34,469 nt of DNA. Origin: an uncultured Collinsella sp. (GTDB lineage: Bacteria; Actinomycetota; Coriobacteriia; Coriobacteriales; Coriobacteriaceae). Location: positions 1 through 34,469 of the forward strand of contig CAUFMG010000020.1 of assembly GCA_959026725.1 (NCBI GenBank), written 5' to 3'. Under the pieces are notes generated by a model, which did no database searches, had not been told where the DNA came from, and worked only from the letters and a program-made list of their open reading frames with translations. The translations under genes and the position numbers were made by a program. This document shows positions 17,078 to 24,156 of this stretch, one piece after another (within the stretch, counting starts at the first letter, position 1; each line of letters begins with the position of its first letter).

Positions 17078-18366
17078 TGGCTCGTTTTCCTCTTGTTTCC
17101 ACGGCACCCGAGCCCGAGCGTGCCATTTTGGTTGGTGTTGAATGGCGCGACAATGCATGGCCGCTCGATCGATCGCTTGACGAGCTGGAGCGCCTTGCCC
17201 ATACGGCTGGTGCCCGGTGCGTGGCGCGCTTGTCTCAGCGTTTGGTAAAGCCGTATCCTAAATCGTTTATCGGTTCCGGTAAGGTTGAAGAGCTGTGCGG
17301 CCTGGTGCATCGCATGGATGCCGATGTTGTTATCTTTGACGACGACCTGACGCCCTCGCAGCAATCCTATTTGGAGAAAGCCGTGGGCGAGCCGGTAAAG
17401 ATTATCGATCGTACAGCACTGATCCTGGATATCTTTGGCCTGCATGCTCAGACGCGTGAGGGACGCCTACAGGTACAGCTGGCGCAGCTTCAATATCTGT
17501 TGCCTCGTCTGCGCGGTATGTGGAGCCATCTTGCCAAGGAGCAGACGCGCGGCGGCATCGGTTCACGCTTTGGTCAGGGCGAAAGTCAGCTCGAGGTCGA
17601 CCGTCGCCTCATTCGTAATAAGATCGCTGCGCTTCGTCGTGACCTCAAGCAGGTTGAACAGCGTCGCGATGTCCAGTCCAAGAGCCGCATTGAGTCACCG
17701 GCGTTTCGCGTCGCGTTAGCCGGTTATACCAATGCCGGTAAATCGACGTTGCTCAATCGCCTGACCGGCTCTACGGTACTTTCGCAGGACAAGCTGTTTG
17801 CTACGCTCGACCCGACGACGCGTTCGTATCGCCTGCCCGGCGGTCGCGGCATGACGATTACCGATACCGTTGGCTTTATTCAAAAGCTACCGCATGGTCT
17901 CGTTGATGCCTTTAAGTCCACGCTGTCTGAGGTTCTTGGTGTCGATCTGATTCTTAAAGTTGTGGATGCCTCTGACGAGGACTACGAGCGCCAGCTCGAG
18001 GCAGTCGATCGCGTTCTTGATGAGATCGGTGCCGGCGAGCGTTTGACGCTTACGGTGTTCAATAAAATCGATCTTCTCGATAGCGTTGATCGATTGAGTT
18101 TCCGTCGTCGCTATCCCGAGGCCGTGCTGTTCTCGGCCCAGACGGGCGAGGGACTCGACGATCTCGTCGACCGTATTGCTCGTGAGGCGGCTGCCACCGA
18201 TGTGTTGCTCTCCGCTGATATCCCGTATCGCGAGGGCGCCCTCATCTCGCTGGTGCATGAACAGGGAACCCTTTTGCACGAGGAATATCTTGAGGGCGGC
18301 GTTCGTATTGTTGCGAAGCTGCCGGCTCGTATCGCGCCGCGGCTCAAGCGTTATCGCACCGAGTAG
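17077..18366 (+). CDS. hflX: GTPase HflX
   Basis: 429-residue ribosome-associated GTPase implicated in splitting stalled or stress-hibernating ribosomes. The N-terminal HflX domain includes PKSFIGSGKVEEL and the signature RGGIGSRFGQGESQLEVDRR. The G domain has G1 GYTNAGKS (216-223), DTVGF from 263 and NKID (329-332). A short C-terminal domain follows. It completes the miaB-miaA-hflX operon. Its last 16 bases would overlap, tail to tail, the full reading frame of the DUF1624 gene on the opposite strand. Confidence 0.95.
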   Translation: MARFPLVSTAPEPERAILVGVEWRDNAWPLDRSLDELERLAHTAGARCVARLSQRLVKPYPKSFIGSGKVEELCGLVHRMDADVVIFDDDLTPSQQSYLEKAVGEPVKIIDRTALILDIFGLHAQTREGRLQVQLAQLQYLLPRLRGMWSHLAKEQTRGGIGSRFGQGESQLEVDRRLIRNKIAALRRDLKQVEQRRDVQSKSRIESPAFRVALAGYTNAGKSTLLNRLTGSTVLSQDKLFATLDPTTRSYRLPGGRGMTITDTVGFIQKLPHGLVDAFKSTLSEVLGVDLILKVVDASDEDYERQLEAVDRVLDEIGAGERLTLTVFNKIDLLDSVDRLSFRRRYPEAVLFSAQTGEGLDDLVDRIAREAAATDVLLSADIPYREGALISLVHEQGTLLHEEYLEGGVRIVAKLPARIAPRLKRYRTE

Positions 18367-19055
18367 ACGAGCTCCAAAAAGCCCAGAATAATGGGCTGAT
18401 GCAGTAGATAAAAGGGGAGTGCGTGACGTCCAAGGCTGGCGAGCGCCGGGATGGGATTGGCGTAGGCCCAGCTTGGGACGGTCTTATCGATTCCCTGCGC
18501 TATGTGTGCGGCGAACTATCCTGCAAGATACATAAAGAAAAACGGGATAATGGGGTAGTAATCACCTGAAACAAACCCAGGGCTCGGAAATCCCAGCCAC
18601 GCCAGGTAGGGGACAGGATAGATCGTTTTGGGGATACTCCAGGTGAGGGCGAACAACACAAGGCATAGGGACATGCCCCATCTCGCCGATATCTTCTTAA
18701 GGACGGGATCGGTCAACGCCACGATGCCGGTACATGCGGCCATGCAGCAGATGATGCCAAAATTAACCGAATCGTCGACTGAGACAAGTGTTGTTGCCAA
18801 CCAGACGACGAGTGCTGCTAAGGCGTATTTGGCGGCACGTTTGATATTGTTGCGTGAGAGCGTGCACATCCAACCCGCGATAAACAAGAATACCCAGCTG
18901 ATGCTGGCACGCCAGATGTCTTGAAAGGCGGTCTGTGTAAACCAGGGCATATCCCAACCGTACAGGTAGGCGAGATCGTAGCAAGCGTGAAAACCTGCCA
19001 TTGAAATCATCGTAAACCCGCGGACGGTGTCAAAGATGGTGATGCGTTTTTGCAT
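18351..19055 (-). pseudogene. DUF1624 (HGSNAT-like) membrane acyltransferase interrupted by an amber codon
   Basis: The first 179 codons from ATG 19055 encode a multi-pass membrane protein of the DUF1624/heparan-alpha-glucosaminide N-acetyltransferase catalytic family: FDTVRGFTMISMAGFHACYD, RASISWVFLFIAGWM, then DYYPIIPFFFMYLAG. A TAG (18516-18518) follows. The same frame then continues for 54 codons to TAA, including ALASLGRHALPFYLLHQPI, the conserved C-terminal motif of the family. The stop therefore cuts a once-intact gene, plausibly by a single change from a Tyr codon. A sequencing error or readthrough cannot be excluded. The ATG overlaps the lexA stop (TAATG), so it is coupled to lexA. 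Confidence 0.75.
18376..18397 (-). terminator. possible minus-strand terminator for the lexA transcript
   Basis: On the minus strand AGCCCA-TTATTC-TGGGCT is followed directly by TTTT (complement of the A run at 18376-18380). It lies inside the last codons of the uninterrupted DUF1624 frame, so it would end the lexA-DUF1624 transcript within coding sequence, just before the convergent hflX gene. The stem is only 6 bp. Confidence 0.4.
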
Positions 19056-19699
19056 TACGAGAACCGGCGCATCAAGCCGACGACTTTGCCCAGGATAACG
19101 GGATTCGTTGCATAGATAGGCTCCATGGTGTCATTCTCAGGCTGCAGGCGTACGCGTCCCTGCTCCTTGTAGAACGTCTTGACGGTCGCTGAACCATCAA
19201 TCATGGCCACGACAATTTCGCCGTTCATGGCACTCTTTTGTTCACGGACGATGATGTAATCGCCATTGAAGATGCCGACATTGATCATTGAGCTCCCATG
19301 TACCTCAAGGATAAAGGAACCCTGATCAGTGGCGATTTCGGTCGGGATAGTAAAAGTGTCTTCGATATTCTGCTCGGCCAGAATGGGAATCCCAGCCGCG
19401 ACGCGACCAACGAGCGGTAGCGAGACCGTTCCGCGAGGTGCGGTGGGCTCGTCAGATTTAGAAATTGAGACCGAGGAGCCGTCCTCGTTAAAGAGTTCCA
19501 GGGCGCGCGGTTTGGTGGCATCGCGCTTGAGTAGCCCACGCGCCTCCAGGGCAGAGAGATGGGCGTGCACGGTGCTGGGGGAGGAAAGACCCACGGCAGA
19601 AGCCATCTCGCGCACGCTGGGCGGATAACCCTTCTCCTGCTGATATTCCTTGATGAAGTCGTAAATTTGCTGCTGACGCTTGGTAATTTTGCGAGCCAT
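19055..19699 (-). CDS. lexA: LexA repressor
   Basis: 214-residue SOS repressor. The winged helix-turn-helix occupies residues 1-65 (KRQQQIYDFIKEYQQEKGYP, SVREMASAVGLSSPSTVHAH). The self-cleavage bond is Ala102-Gly103 in GRVAAGIP. The catalytic dyad is Ser137 (HGSSM) and Lys174 (ATVKTFY). ATG 19699 is chosen over an upstream in-frame ATG at 19720 because AGAGGA lies about 9 bases upstream of it, while the other has no ribosome binding site. Three SOS boxes upstream indicate autoregulation and co-control of the divergent LysM gene. Its stop overlaps the DUF1624 start. Confidence 0.96.
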   Translation of the reverse strand: MARKITKRQQQIYDFIKEYQQEKGYPPSVREMASAVGLSSPSTVHAHLSALEARGLLKRDATKPRALELFNEDGSSVSISKSDEPTAPRGTVSLPLVGRVAAGIPILAEQNIEDTFTIPTEIATDQGSFILEVHGSSMINVGIFNGDYIIVREQKSAMNGEIVVAMIDGSATVKTFYKEQGRVRLQPENDTMEPIYATNPVILGKVVGLMRRFS

Positions 19700-19723
19700 C
19701 AGGGCATCCTCTCTACCCATGTC

Positions 19724-19735
19724 AAACAAATGTTC
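19724..19735. promoter_or_regulatory. SOS box nearest lexA
   Basis: AAACAAATGTTC matches the GAAC-N4-GTTC core with one mismatch, and the flanks (C before, G after) fit the CGAAC/GTTCG consensus. It lies just upstream of the lexA start and probably tunes lexA autoregulation. Confidence 0.65.
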
Positions 19736-19744
19736 GAATTTTGC

Positions 19745-19774
19745 TTGACAGGAACAACTGTTCGAAGATAATAA
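19745..19774 (+). promoter_or_regulatory. promoter of the LysM gene with embedded SOS box
   Basis: TTGACA (19745-19750) is a consensus -35. The -10 lies in ATAATAATAA (for example ATAATA 19768-19773 with a 17-base spacer, or TAATAA one base on). The spacer contains GAACAACTGTTC (19752-19763), a perfect SOS core, in the same arrangement as at the recA promoter. The box may also serve the divergent lexA promoter. Confidence 0.85.
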
Positions 19775-19779
19775 TAACC

Positions 19780-19791
19780 GAACATTCGTTC
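19780..19791. promoter_or_regulatory. third SOS box in the lexA-LysM intergenic region
   Basis: GAACATTCGTTC is a perfect GAAC-N4-GTTC core preceded by C. It lies just downstream of the LysM promoter -10, so bound LexA would sit over its transcription start region. Confidence 0.8.
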
Positions 19792-19859
19792 TCGCGCTAG
19801 ACATTTTTGTCCGCGCGGCTTGATAAAACTGTTCTCAGCAAAACACGCGAGAGGAGAAC

Positions 19860-20312
19860 ATGATGAACGCAACGAATATGGTCCAGGGAAACCTCGCCCT
19901 TAAGCTCGAGACGCCTGCCGCGCCCGCTTTTACTGTTGTCAAGGGAGGACGTTCCGGTTATCAGCCTTTGCCCGTAAAGTCTGCTCGCACTCAGTATGCT
20001 GTTGCCGCGCCGACTCCCGCTGCCCTGAAGGTCTCGACGATTGTTGCCGTCGCCGTTGCGCTCACGCTCTTTTTTGTCCTCGCTACGTCGGTCTTTAGCG
20101 CTCGTCACGCCGCGTATGCCGAGTCCGTTTCCAACGTTACCTACGAGACCATTCGCGTTCAGCCTGGTGATTCTCTTTGGTCGCTTGCCGAGGAATATCC
20201 AATCGAAGGCCTTTCCACGCAAGAGACTTCCGACATGATCCGTAACGTCAACCATCTGGAGCATGGTTCGCTCGCCGCCGGTGCGCATCTTAAGGTTCCT
20301 ACTCGTTCGTAA
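19860..20312 (+). CDS. LysM-domain membrane protein, probable SOS cell-division inhibitor (YneA-like)
   Basis: 150 residues. A cytoplasmic, Pro/Ala-rich N-terminus of about 57 residues is followed by one membrane helix (about 58-80) and an extracellular LysM domain (TIRVQPGDSLWSLAEEYP to LAAGAHLKVP). LysM domains bind peptidoglycan. Divergence from lexA and an SOS box inside the promoter match Bacillus yneA and the actinobacterial division inhibitors beside lexA, so SOS-induced block of division is inferred. The N-terminus before the helix is longer than in YneA. Two adjacent ATGs exist (19860, 19863); spacing from AGGAG (19852-19856) favours the second. Confidence 0.82.
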   Translation: MMNATNMVQGNLALKLETPAAPAFTVVKGGRSGYQPLPVKSARTQYAVAAPTPAALKVSTIVAVAVALTLFFVLATSVFSARHAAYAESVSNVTYETIRVQPGDSLWSLAEEYPIEGLSTQETSDMIRNVNHLEHGSLAAGAHLKVPTRS

Positions 20313-20325
20313 TCATTATCACGCT

Positions 20326-20369
20326 GCGCATGGTACCCTTGTTATCGTTTAAGAGGAGGTACCATGCGC
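20326..20369 (+). promoter_or_regulatory. perfect 12-bp inverted repeat enclosing the nrdR start codon
   Basis: GCGCATGGTACC (20326-20337) and GGTACCATGCGC (20358-20369) are exact inverse copies separated by 20 bases. The right arm contains the nrdR ATG (20364-20366) and the end of its ribosome binding site; the rest of AGAGGAGG is in the loop. In RNA this hairpin would hide the start codon. As DNA it could also be an operator. Confidence 0.7.
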
Positions 20370-20807
20370 TGTCCCAAATGCGGCAAGGCACATACCCGCG
20401 TCGTTGATTCCCGTATGCAGGAGTCAAATAACACCATTAAGCGCCGTCGCGAATGTTGCTCGTGTAATTACCGCTTTACAACGTTCGAGCGATGCGAAGA
20501 CCCAATCGAGGTCATTAAGTCGGACGGAACTAAGCAGCGGTTCGATCGCAATAAGCTGCTCGTCGGCTTGATGCGCGCCACCATCAAGCGTGATATCGAC
20601 ACTAAGAAGCTCAATGAGATTATCGACGATATCGAGGTCGAGCTGCGTTCTCGTACGCTGACGGCCGTCACGTCCCATGAGTTGGGTGACATGGTGCTCA
20701 AGCGCTTGGCCAAGATCGACAAGGTGGCGTACATCCGCTTTGCCTCGGTCTACCGCGATTTCAAAGACGTCGATGAGTTTCTGCAAGAGCTTGACAAGCT
20801 AAGGTGA
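20364..20807 (+). CDS. nrdR: Transcriptional repressor NrdR
   Basis: 147-residue zinc-ribbon/ATP-cone repressor of ribonucleotide reductase genes. The zinc ligands are Cys3, Cys6, Cys31 and Cys34, followed by NYRFTTFERCE. The ATP-cone (about residues 49-139) contains VIKSDGTKQRFDRNKLLVGL and ends in FASVYRDFKDVDEFLQEL. dATP versus ATP binding sets its DNA affinity. It begins with a strong AGAGGAGG ribosome binding site that lies within an inverted repeat. dut follows immediately, so this short run concerns dNTP supply, fitting its position next to the SOS genes. Confidence 0.95.
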   Translation: MRCPKCGKAHTRVVDSRMQESNNTIKRRRECCSCNYRFTTFERCEDPIEVIKSDGTKQRFDRNKLLVGLMRATIKRDIDTKKLNEIIDDIEVELRSRTLTAVTSHELGDMVLKRLAKIDKVAYIRFASVYRDFKDVDEFLQELDKLR

Positions 20808-20811
20808 TTCC

Positions 20812-21255
20812 ATGTCCAACATTACCGTCAACATAAAGCGTCTCGACCCCACCGTCGAGCTTCCCAAATACGCGCATCCCACCGATGCCGGTTTGGATCT
20901 GCGCTCCAACGAGGACTGCGTCCTGAGGCCCTTCGAACGCCGTCTGGTCTCTACTGGGTTGGCCATCGCCCTGCCCGATGGCTACGCCGGCTTCGTCCAG
21001 CCCCGAAGCGGTTTGGCCATCAAGCAGGGCCTGTCTATAGTCAATACGCCGGGCCTCATCGACGCCCACTACCGAGGAGAACTCAAGGTTATCCTCATCA
21101 ACCTGGATCCCTCCAACAACATCCAAATCAACAAAGGCGACCGCATAGCCCAACTCGTCATCCAAGAAGTCCCCATGGTCAACCTCGTAGAAGTAGAAGA
21201 ACTAGACGAAACCGACCGAGGTAAAGGAGGCTTCGGCTCCAGCGGCGTCGCCTAG
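20812..21255 (+). CDS. dut: Deoxyuridine 5'-triphosphate nucleotidohydrolase (dUTPase)
   Basis: 147-residue trimeric dUTPase that converts dUTP to dUMP, keeping uracil out of DNA. All five motifs are present: TDAGLDLRS (from 24), QPRSGLAIKQG, NTPGLIDAHYRGELKV, DRIAQLVIQ and the C-terminal arm GKGGFGSSGV. The AAGGTG ribosome binding site spans the nrdR stop, so the pair is coupled. The second half uses A-ending codons (GTA, GAA, CTA, CGA) far more than the first half and than neighbouring genes, which may mark recombination or local drift. Confidence 0.94.
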   Translation: MSNITVNIKRLDPTVELPKYAHPTDAGLDLRSNEDCVLRPFERRLVSTGLAIALPDGYAGFVQPRSGLAIKQGLSIVNTPGLIDAHYRGELKVILINLDPSNNIQINKGDRIAQLVIQEVPMVNLVEVEELDETDRGKGGFGSSGVA

Positions 21256-21287
21256 GGCGCTCGTATCCCTCCCGCCCGGGGCTTACC

Positions 21288-21356
21288 TATATCATTCCAT
21301 GCTCAAACATTCTCGCGTCGCTTTGCTCGCTGCGAAACTGCGCGTGGAACGATATG
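21288..21356 (-). repeat. palindromic repeat element, copy 1 (inverted)
   Basis: The ends TATATCATTCCA and TGGAACGATATG pair over about 12 bases with one mismatch. Read on the minus strand, the interior matches copy 2 almost base for base (CGCGCAGTTTCGCAGCG, then GCGAGAATGTTTGAGCATGG), except for about 8 extra bases in the middle. G/C-rich flanks (CCCGCC at about 21271 and GGCGGG at about 21364) could extend the stem. Confidence 0.7.
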
Positions 21357-21407
21357 TGTGAGAGGCGGGCGGGCGGTTACTCGCTTGAAAACAAAAGTCT
21401 TTCTAGT

Positions 21408-21460
21408 AAGCCGATGCGATAAAGGGACATCTTCATTGTCGCATCGGCTTTCTATATCTA
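21408..21460 (+). terminator. intrinsic terminator for nrdR-dut
   Basis: A perfect 12-bp stem, AAGCCGATGCGA (21408-21419) and TCGCATCGGCTT (21439-21450), is followed by a T-rich tail (TTTCTATATCTATATTTTCT covers 21449-21468). It fits Rho-independent termination of the + strand transcript, although it lies about 150 bases past the dut stop. Confidence 0.75.
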
Positions 21461-21530
21461 TATTTTCTGGTTTCGCCTTTGCAGGTTCTATTGGAAGGGA
21501 ATCTGGTGTAACTGCTAGCACGTAAACGTA

Positions 21531-21634
21531 GCTGCTCAGCGGGAGCCGCCCATATATCGTTCCACGCGCAGTTTCGCAGCGCAGCGAGAATGTTTGAGCA
21601 TGGAATGATATATGGGCGGCTCCCGCTGAGCAGC
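21531..21634 (+). repeat. palindromic repeat element, copy 2 with 34-bp arms
   Basis: Two 34-base arms (21531-21564 and 21601-21634) are inverse copies apart from one G-T pair. They begin GCTGCTCAGCGGGAGCCGCC and end at TTCCA/TGGAA. The 36-base loop (21565-21600) is shared with copy 1. RNA from either strand would form a very stable hairpin. It ends 10 bases from the glycosyltransferase stop, so it may terminate or stabilise that mRNA. Confidence 0.8.
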
Positions 21635-21644
21635 GGACTTTCGT

Positions 21645-22946
21645 CTACCTGATATGAGCAGGTTTTCCGCCCCAGTAGAAGCGGCAGAAGGCTCGTTTGC
21701 GCTTTTGGGGTTTGCCTACGAGCTCCATGGTTGCGATGGCGATGTCCTCCGCTGCGCGTGGGCGGCGCAGCACTTCGCCATTGATGAGCAGTGCCTTGAG
21801 CGACTCGGGATGATCGTGGAGATGGCGTAACGTCACGATGAGTTCTCGTGCGGTGGTGACATGCATACTGGCGCCCATGCCGGTGAGCATCGTTGTGTTG
21901 GCCTTTTCCTGACCGTATGATTTGCCCAGCAGGATCATCGGCAGATGTGCGCATAGGCACTCGGTGACGGTGAGCCCGCCCGACTTGAGGATTGCCAGGT
22001 CGCAGCCGTGCATGAGGGCCGCCATGTCGTCCACGTAGTCCAGAACCGTGACGTTGTCGAGCTTCATGGCGTCGAAGAGCGTCTTGAGTCGGGCGGCGTA
22101 TTCCTTATCCTTGCCCGGTAAAAAGACAAAGTGCATGTCTTCAAAGCTGCGTAAGAAGGGGAGCGTGTGGTCCATCGCGGCACGGAAACGCACGTATGGT
22201 TGGGGCAAACTGGCGCCGGCCATCACCAATACGACGGTTTTGTCTATGGGGAGATTGAACTTGCTCAGCTCATCCTCGCGTTTGTAATCGGTATCGAAAC
22301 CGGCTCGGATGGGGATGCCCGTTATGCGGATCTTTGACTCGGGAACTTTGCGCGGGCGCAGCGTTTCGGCCATAAACTCGTTGGCGACGCAGAACAGGTC
22401 GGTGTCCTTGTGGGGCCAAAAGCCTTCTACTTCATAGTCTGTTGGTACGCAGATGACCGGATAATCGATACCCGTGATGACGCGGGCGCCCACGGCAACA
22501 TTGGCTGCTGTGATGTGCGTTGCGACCACGGCTATAGGCCTGCGGCGACGAATATATTCGTTGAAGGCGGGGAACATAATTCGCGACCATGCCGTGCCGC
22601 CACCCCAGAGAAGATGTCCCGTAAGCGTATATCGCCAGGTCAGGTCGTAAATGGGGCGTGTGGCTCCCGTAAAAGAAGCCGCGGTCTTATTGCCGTCGAA
22701 TTTAATACGTCCAAAATCAAGGATATCGAGCACTTCAATTTCAATATCCTCAGGGATTCCCTTGGTGCCGCGGATAAGGTCAAATGCTTGCGCAATCGCG
22801 TTGGCGGCGGCTTTGTGGCCCGATCCAACCGATGCGTGCACAATGGTTACCAGGGGTTTTTGTGCAGGTGAAACGGTCATTTGCTCCGGTTGGGGAGTGG
22901 CTTGCATGGGCAGGGGAGCGCTATTGCTCGTCTGCGTTTGATCCAT
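21645..22946 (-). CDS. GT28/MGDG-synthase-type glycolipid glycosyltransferase
   Basis: 433 residues, resembling UgtP/MGDG synthase and MurG. About 30 Pro/Gln/Thr-rich residues come first, then the N-terminal acceptor domain with VTIVHASVGSGHKAAANAIA. A ricin-like loop CVPTDYEVEGFW follows, and the C-terminal nucleotide-sugar domain has VLVMAGASLPQP and ILKSGGLTVTECLCAHLPMI. Relatives add hexose from UDP-sugars to diacylglycerol, giving membrane glycolipids and lipoteichoic-acid anchors; substrate here is not known. The start has AGGGGAG upstream. It diverges from trxB across a 117-base gap. The C-terminal tail is strongly basic. Confidence 0.85.
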   Translation of the reverse strand: MDQTQTSNSAPLPMQATPQPEQMTVSPAQKPLVTIVHASVGSGHKAAANAIAQAFDLIRGTKGIPEDIEIEVLDILDFGRIKFDGNKTAASFTGATRPIYDLTWRYTLTGHLLWGGGTAWSRIMFPAFNEYIRRRRPIAVVATHITAANVAVGARVITGIDYPVICVPTDYEVEGFWPHKDTDLFCVANEFMAETLRPRKVPESKIRITGIPIRAGFDTDYKREDELSKFNLPIDKTVVLVMAGASLPQPYVRFRAAMDHTLPFLRSFEDMHFVFLPGKDKEYAARLKTLFDAMKLDNVTVLDYVDDMAALMHGCDLAILKSGGLTVTECLCAHLPMILLGKSYGQEKANTTMLTGMGASMHVTTARELIVTLRHLHDHPESLKALLINGEVLRRPRAAEDIAIATMELVGKPQKRKRAFCRFYWGGKPAHIR

Positions 22947-23063
22947 CGATAACTCCCCTTCAGCTTTATTACGCTATTTGTCATTGTAGTGCATGAGTGT
23001 CACGTTCACGTAAATTTGGGTATGAGCGCAAAGAACGACAACGTTTCGACGAGAGGACTCTTC

Positions 23064-24002
23064 ATGATTACCGATCAGACAATCGATGTTGCGATTATCG
23101 GCGGCGGCCCCGCGGGCTATGCTGCCGCCATTTATGCGGCGCGCGCCAACCTTACGACGACTGTCCTTGAGCAGGGTATGTCTGGCGGACAGATTGCTAC
23201 ATCCAACGAGATTGAGAATTATCCTGGTATTCCACTGCTGAGCGGCGCCGAACTTGGTGAGCGGTTCCAACAGCATGCTGAAGGCCTGGGGGCCCAGGTT
23301 AAATGGAGTATGGTGACAGGCGTCGATTACGATGCCGATGCGGCTCAATTTACCATCCATCATGATATGGGCGACACAGCGGCCAAGAGCGTCATTGCGT
23401 GCATGGGCGCCACGCCGCGTCCTGCGGGTTTTATTGGCGAGGACACGTATCGCGGTCGTGGCGTTTCGTATTGCGCGACGTGTGACGGCATGTTCTTCCG
23501 TGGCAAACAGGTCTTTGTAATCGGTGGTGGCAATTCGGCATGCGAAGAGGCACTGTTCCTGTCAGATATTGCCAGCAGTGTGACCATCGTGCTGCGCCGC
23601 GACCAGTTCCGTGCGCCTGATGGTGTTGTTCAGAAAGTACTCAAAAAGGACAATATTACAGTTAGGTACCAAACTAGTATTGTGGAGCTTTCTGGTGAAG
23701 CGATGCCCACGACAATTACGTTCAAAGACAATGCAAGCGGTAAGACGCATGCCGAGACCTTTGAGCCTGGCTCGTTTGGCATTTTTGTCTTTACCGGCAC
23801 GCAACCCCATACCGAGCTTGTTGAGCATCTGGTCGATCTGGCGCCTGATGGCGGCATTCTGACTGATGAATCCATGGCGACCCGCACGCCAGGTCTATTT
23901 GCTGCTGGCGACATCCGTTCCAAGCGCTTACGTCAGGTTGTTACCGCCGTTTCTGACGGAGCCATAGCAGCAACGAGCGCATACGCGTTTCTCCGCGGAT
24001 AA
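23064..24002 (+). CDS. trxB: Thioredoxin reductase / FAD-dependent NAD(P)-disulfide oxidoreductase
   Basis: 312-residue flavoprotein that passes electrons from NADPH to thioredoxin. The FAD site GGGPAGYAAAIYAARANL is N-terminal, the redox-active CATC is at residues 137-140, the NADPH site is VIGGGNSACEEALFL, and the C-terminal FAD contact is TPGLFAAGDIRSKRLRQVVT. ATG 23064 follows GAGAGGA; an in-frame earlier ATG at 22989 would add a 25-residue unrelated tail and has no ribosome binding site. No thioredoxin gene is adjacent. Confidence 0.93.
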   Translation: MITDQTIDVAIIGGGPAGYAAAIYAARANLTTTVLEQGMSGGQIATSNEIENYPGIPLLSGAELGERFQQHAEGLGAQVKWSMVTGVDYDADAAQFTIHHDMGDTAAKSVIACMGATPRPAGFIGEDTYRGRGVSYCATCDGMFFRGKQVFVIGGGNSACEEALFLSDIASSVTIVLRRDQFRAPDGVVQKVLKKDNITVRYQTSIVELSGEAMPTTITFKDNASGKTHAETFEPGSFGIFVFTGTQPHTELVEHLVDLAPDGGILTDESMATRTPGLFAAGDIRSKRLRQVVTAVSDGAIAATSAYAFLRG

Positions 24003-24042
24003 GTACGATAATATATCTTATGTAAGGTTGTTATCTTTTAAC

Positions 24043-24090
24043 AAAGTGGTTGGACGGTGTATCAATGTGCTGTCCAACCACTTTTACTTG
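24043..24090 (+). terminator. terminator after trxB
   Basis: AAAGTGGTTGGAC (24043-24055) pairs perfectly with GTCCAACCACTTT (24072-24084), followed by a short T-rich stretch. It begins 40 bases after the trxB stop and lies immediately before the DUF1836 operator. Confidence 0.7.
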
Positions 24091-24091
24091 G

Positions 24092-24121
24092 CGACTATGT
24101 GGTATGCAAAACTAGATAACG
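24092..24121. promoter_or_regulatory. candidate operator upstream of the DUF1836 gene
   Basis: An imperfect palindrome centred on ATGCAAA with the half-site ACTAGATAACG. Aligned without gaps to the perfect palindrome upstream of degV (25765-25794) it matches at 24 of 30 positions, including the unbroken 12-mer CAAAACTAGATA. It lies about 36-65 bases before the DUF1836 start. TACAAT (24127-24132) could be the -10. Confidence 0.6.
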
Positions 24122-24156
24122 TAGAATACAATATAGAAAATGAACGGAGGACCTTT

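Larger units (their letters stand above)
21256..21644. other. long convergent intergenic region carrying two related hairpin elements
   Basis: Between dut (+) and the glycosyltransferase (-) lie 389 bases without a credible gene. They hold two related hairpin elements in opposite orientation (about 21288-21356 and 21531-21634) and a clear terminator (21408-21460). Nothing else was recognised. Confidence 0.6.
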
